The position numbers and the translations under genes are program-made. 22,032 nucleotides of DNA from Actinomycetota bacterium (lineage in GTDB: Bacteria > Actinomycetota > CADDZG01 > WHSQ01), in the NCBI GenBank assembly GCA_016781115.1, contig JADDQX010000010.1:7312-29343 (forward strand), written 5' to 3'. Below the pieces are notes generated by a model that saw only the letters and a list, made by a program, of their open reading frames with translations, was not told the origin of the DNA and did no database searches. Positions 21,404 through 22,032 of the stretch are shown here, one piece after another. Each line of letters begins with the position of its first letter. Position 1 is the first letter of the stretch.

Positions 21404-21669
21404 TCACGGTACGGATACCCACGCAGTTGCGCAGCTTGACGGAAGGTTCCGCCGAGGTCCCCGCGGAGGGAGCGACGCTCGCGGACGTGATCGACGACCT
21501 CGAGGTCCGCTATCCCGGGATCTCGCAGCGACTGCTGAGCGACGGCGAGCTCAGGCGGTTCGTGAACCTGTACGTCGACGGCGAGGACGCGCGCTTCCTG
21601 CAGGGCCTCGAGACGTCCGTTCCGGCCGGCGCGGAGGTCGCCATCATCCCGGCGGTCGCGGGAGGCTGA
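21400..21669 (+). CDS. CysO/MoaD/ThiS-like sulfur-carrier protein
   Basis: An 89-residue ubiquitin-fold protein ending in PAVAGG. Its C-terminal Gly-Gly is the hallmark of carriers that are adenylated and turned into a thiocarboxylate. The overall pattern (VRIPTQLR at the start, then RRFVNLYVDGEDARFLQGLET, then PAVAGG) is that of mycobacterial CysO, which delivers sulfur to the PLP enzyme CysM. Here the partner encoded upstream is a threonine-synthase-like enzyme. The start is a TTG at 21400 that overlaps the upstream stop (TTGA, 4 nt), with AGGAGG 7 nt before it, so the two proteins are made together. The activating MoeB/ThiF-like enzyme and any JAMM peptidase are not in the window. The fold is certain; the pathway is inferred. 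Confidence 0.93.
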   Translation: MITVRIPTQLRSLTEGSAEVPAEGATLADVIDDLEVRYPGISQRLLSDGELRRFVNLYVDGEDARFLQGLETSVPAGAEVAIIPAVAGG

Positions 21670-21676
21670 CCCTCGT

Positions 21677-21709
21677 TCGACAGATGATGCACGTTGATGC
21701 ATAATATGC
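21677..21709 (+). promoter_or_regulatory. argC promoter with a possible ArgR operator
   Basis: TCGACA (21677-21682) and CATAAT (21700-21705), each one base from consensus, are 17 nt apart and place the transcription start next to the ATG at 21714. The palindrome GCATA-A-TATGC (21699-21709) covers the -10, and TGATGCA occurs twice (21685-21691 and 21696-21701 as TGATGC plus A). Arginine-repressor sites of high-GC bacteria often contain TGCAT/ATGCA half sites, so ArgR control is a reasonable inference. Confidence 0.65.
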
Positions 21710-21713
21710 GGCC

Positions 21714-22032
21714 ATGGGAGCTTCGGCTGCGGTTCTAGGCGCTTCGGGTTATGCAGGTGGCGAGTTGCTGCGCTATCTCAGCGCGCATCCTGCGATCTCC
21801 GTGGTGGCCGTGGCGGCCGGCACCAGGGAAGGCGAGGTGGCCGGAGCGGTTCACCCTCAGCTAGCTCATGCGCTCGACCTGGAGCTCACCTCGGTGGCCG
21901 AGGCCGCGGGCGCCGCGGAGGTCTGCTTCTCCTGTCTGCCCCACGGCGTGCTCCCCGCCTTCGTCGAAACGCTGTCCTGGGATGTGGTGATCGATCTAGC
22001 GCAGGATTTCCGCGCCGATCCTTCGTGGCTCT
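21714..22032 (+). CDS. argC: N-acetyl-gamma-glutamyl-phosphate reductase, 5' part
   Basis: The first 106 residues of ArgC, cut by the window end. This NADPH-dependent enzyme reduces N-acetylglutamyl 5-phosphate to the semialdehyde, the third step of arginine synthesis. The nucleotide-binding start VLGASGYAGGELLRYLSAHP (about 7-26) is diagnostic, and CFSCLPHG and VVIDLAQDFR follow as in the family. The catalytic Cys lies beyond the window. There is no Shine-Dalgarno; a -10 ends 8 nt before the ATG, so the mRNA is probably leaderless. It has its own promoter, separate from the riboswitch operon, and is likely the first gene of an arg operon that continues downstream. Confidence 0.93.
   Translation, partial: MGASAAVLGASGYAGGELLRYLSAHPAISVVAVAAGTREGEVAGAVHPQLAHALDLELTSVAEAAGAAEVCFSCLPHGVLPAFVETLSWDVVIDLAQDFRADPSWL

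Overview
The window looks like chromosomal DNA from a high-GC actinobacterium (Actinomycetota), probably not one of the best-known cultured genera. The evidence is the very G+C-rich third codon positions, frequent GTG and TTG starts, genes packed with 4-nt stop/start overlaps, several genes that appear to lack a leader and ribosome site, and typical actinobacterial content: a DUF3105 membrane protein, a class II fructose-bisphosphatase, a CysO-like sulfur carrier ending in PAVAGG, and an ECF sigma / RskA-like anti-sigma pair. I see no tRNA, rRNA, CRISPR array, insertion sequence or prophage.

Layout. (1) 1-2081: a partial gene of unknown function, a small four-helix membrane protein divergent from a DUF3105 protein, and a secreted PPC-like protein. 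(2) 2217-4605: two convergent cell-wall enzymes, an L,D-transpeptidase fused to a deacetylase domain with degenerate active-site motifs, and an NlpC/P60 hydrolase. (3) 4787-7282: a secreted Asp-box (BNR) repeat protein, then glpX. (4) 12213 down to 7412, minus strand: a compact five-gene set of ABC ATPase, ABC-2 permease, two Fes/EstD-like alpha/beta hydrolases and an ATP-grasp ligase. An AidB-like acyl-CoA dehydrogenase diverges from its head across only 23 bp. (5) 13949-15775: a cupredoxin lipoprotein and a probably highly expressed lipoprotein made of two tandem copies of a helical domain, closed by a strong terminator. (6) 15914-18376: an RpiB/LacAB-type isomerase, then pncA and pncB, two consecutive steps of NAD salvage. 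(7) 19802 down to 18385, minus strand: ECF sigma factor and its membrane anti-sigma factor. (8) 19938-22032: a promoter, a SAM-I riboswitch, a threonine-synthase-like PLP enzyme translationally coupled to a CysO/MoaD-like carrier, then the start of argC behind its own promoter and a possible ArgR site.

The most interesting system is region 8. SAM control of a 'threonine synthase' paired with a thiocarboxylate-type sulfur carrier points to homocysteine/methionine synthesis from O-phosphohomoserine rather than to threonine synthesis. The sequence after the aptamer suggests a translational switch: an anti-SD strand that can pair with the SD, and a competitor for the P1 strand. Second is a recurring promoter architecture: TAnnnT hexamers 6-9 nt before start codons that lack an SD. 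At two divergent pairs (start codons 27 and 23 bp apart) the opposing -10 elements share the same central TA. Third is the exporter / double esterase / ATP-grasp set, which resembles a small biosynthesis-and-export locus of unknown product.
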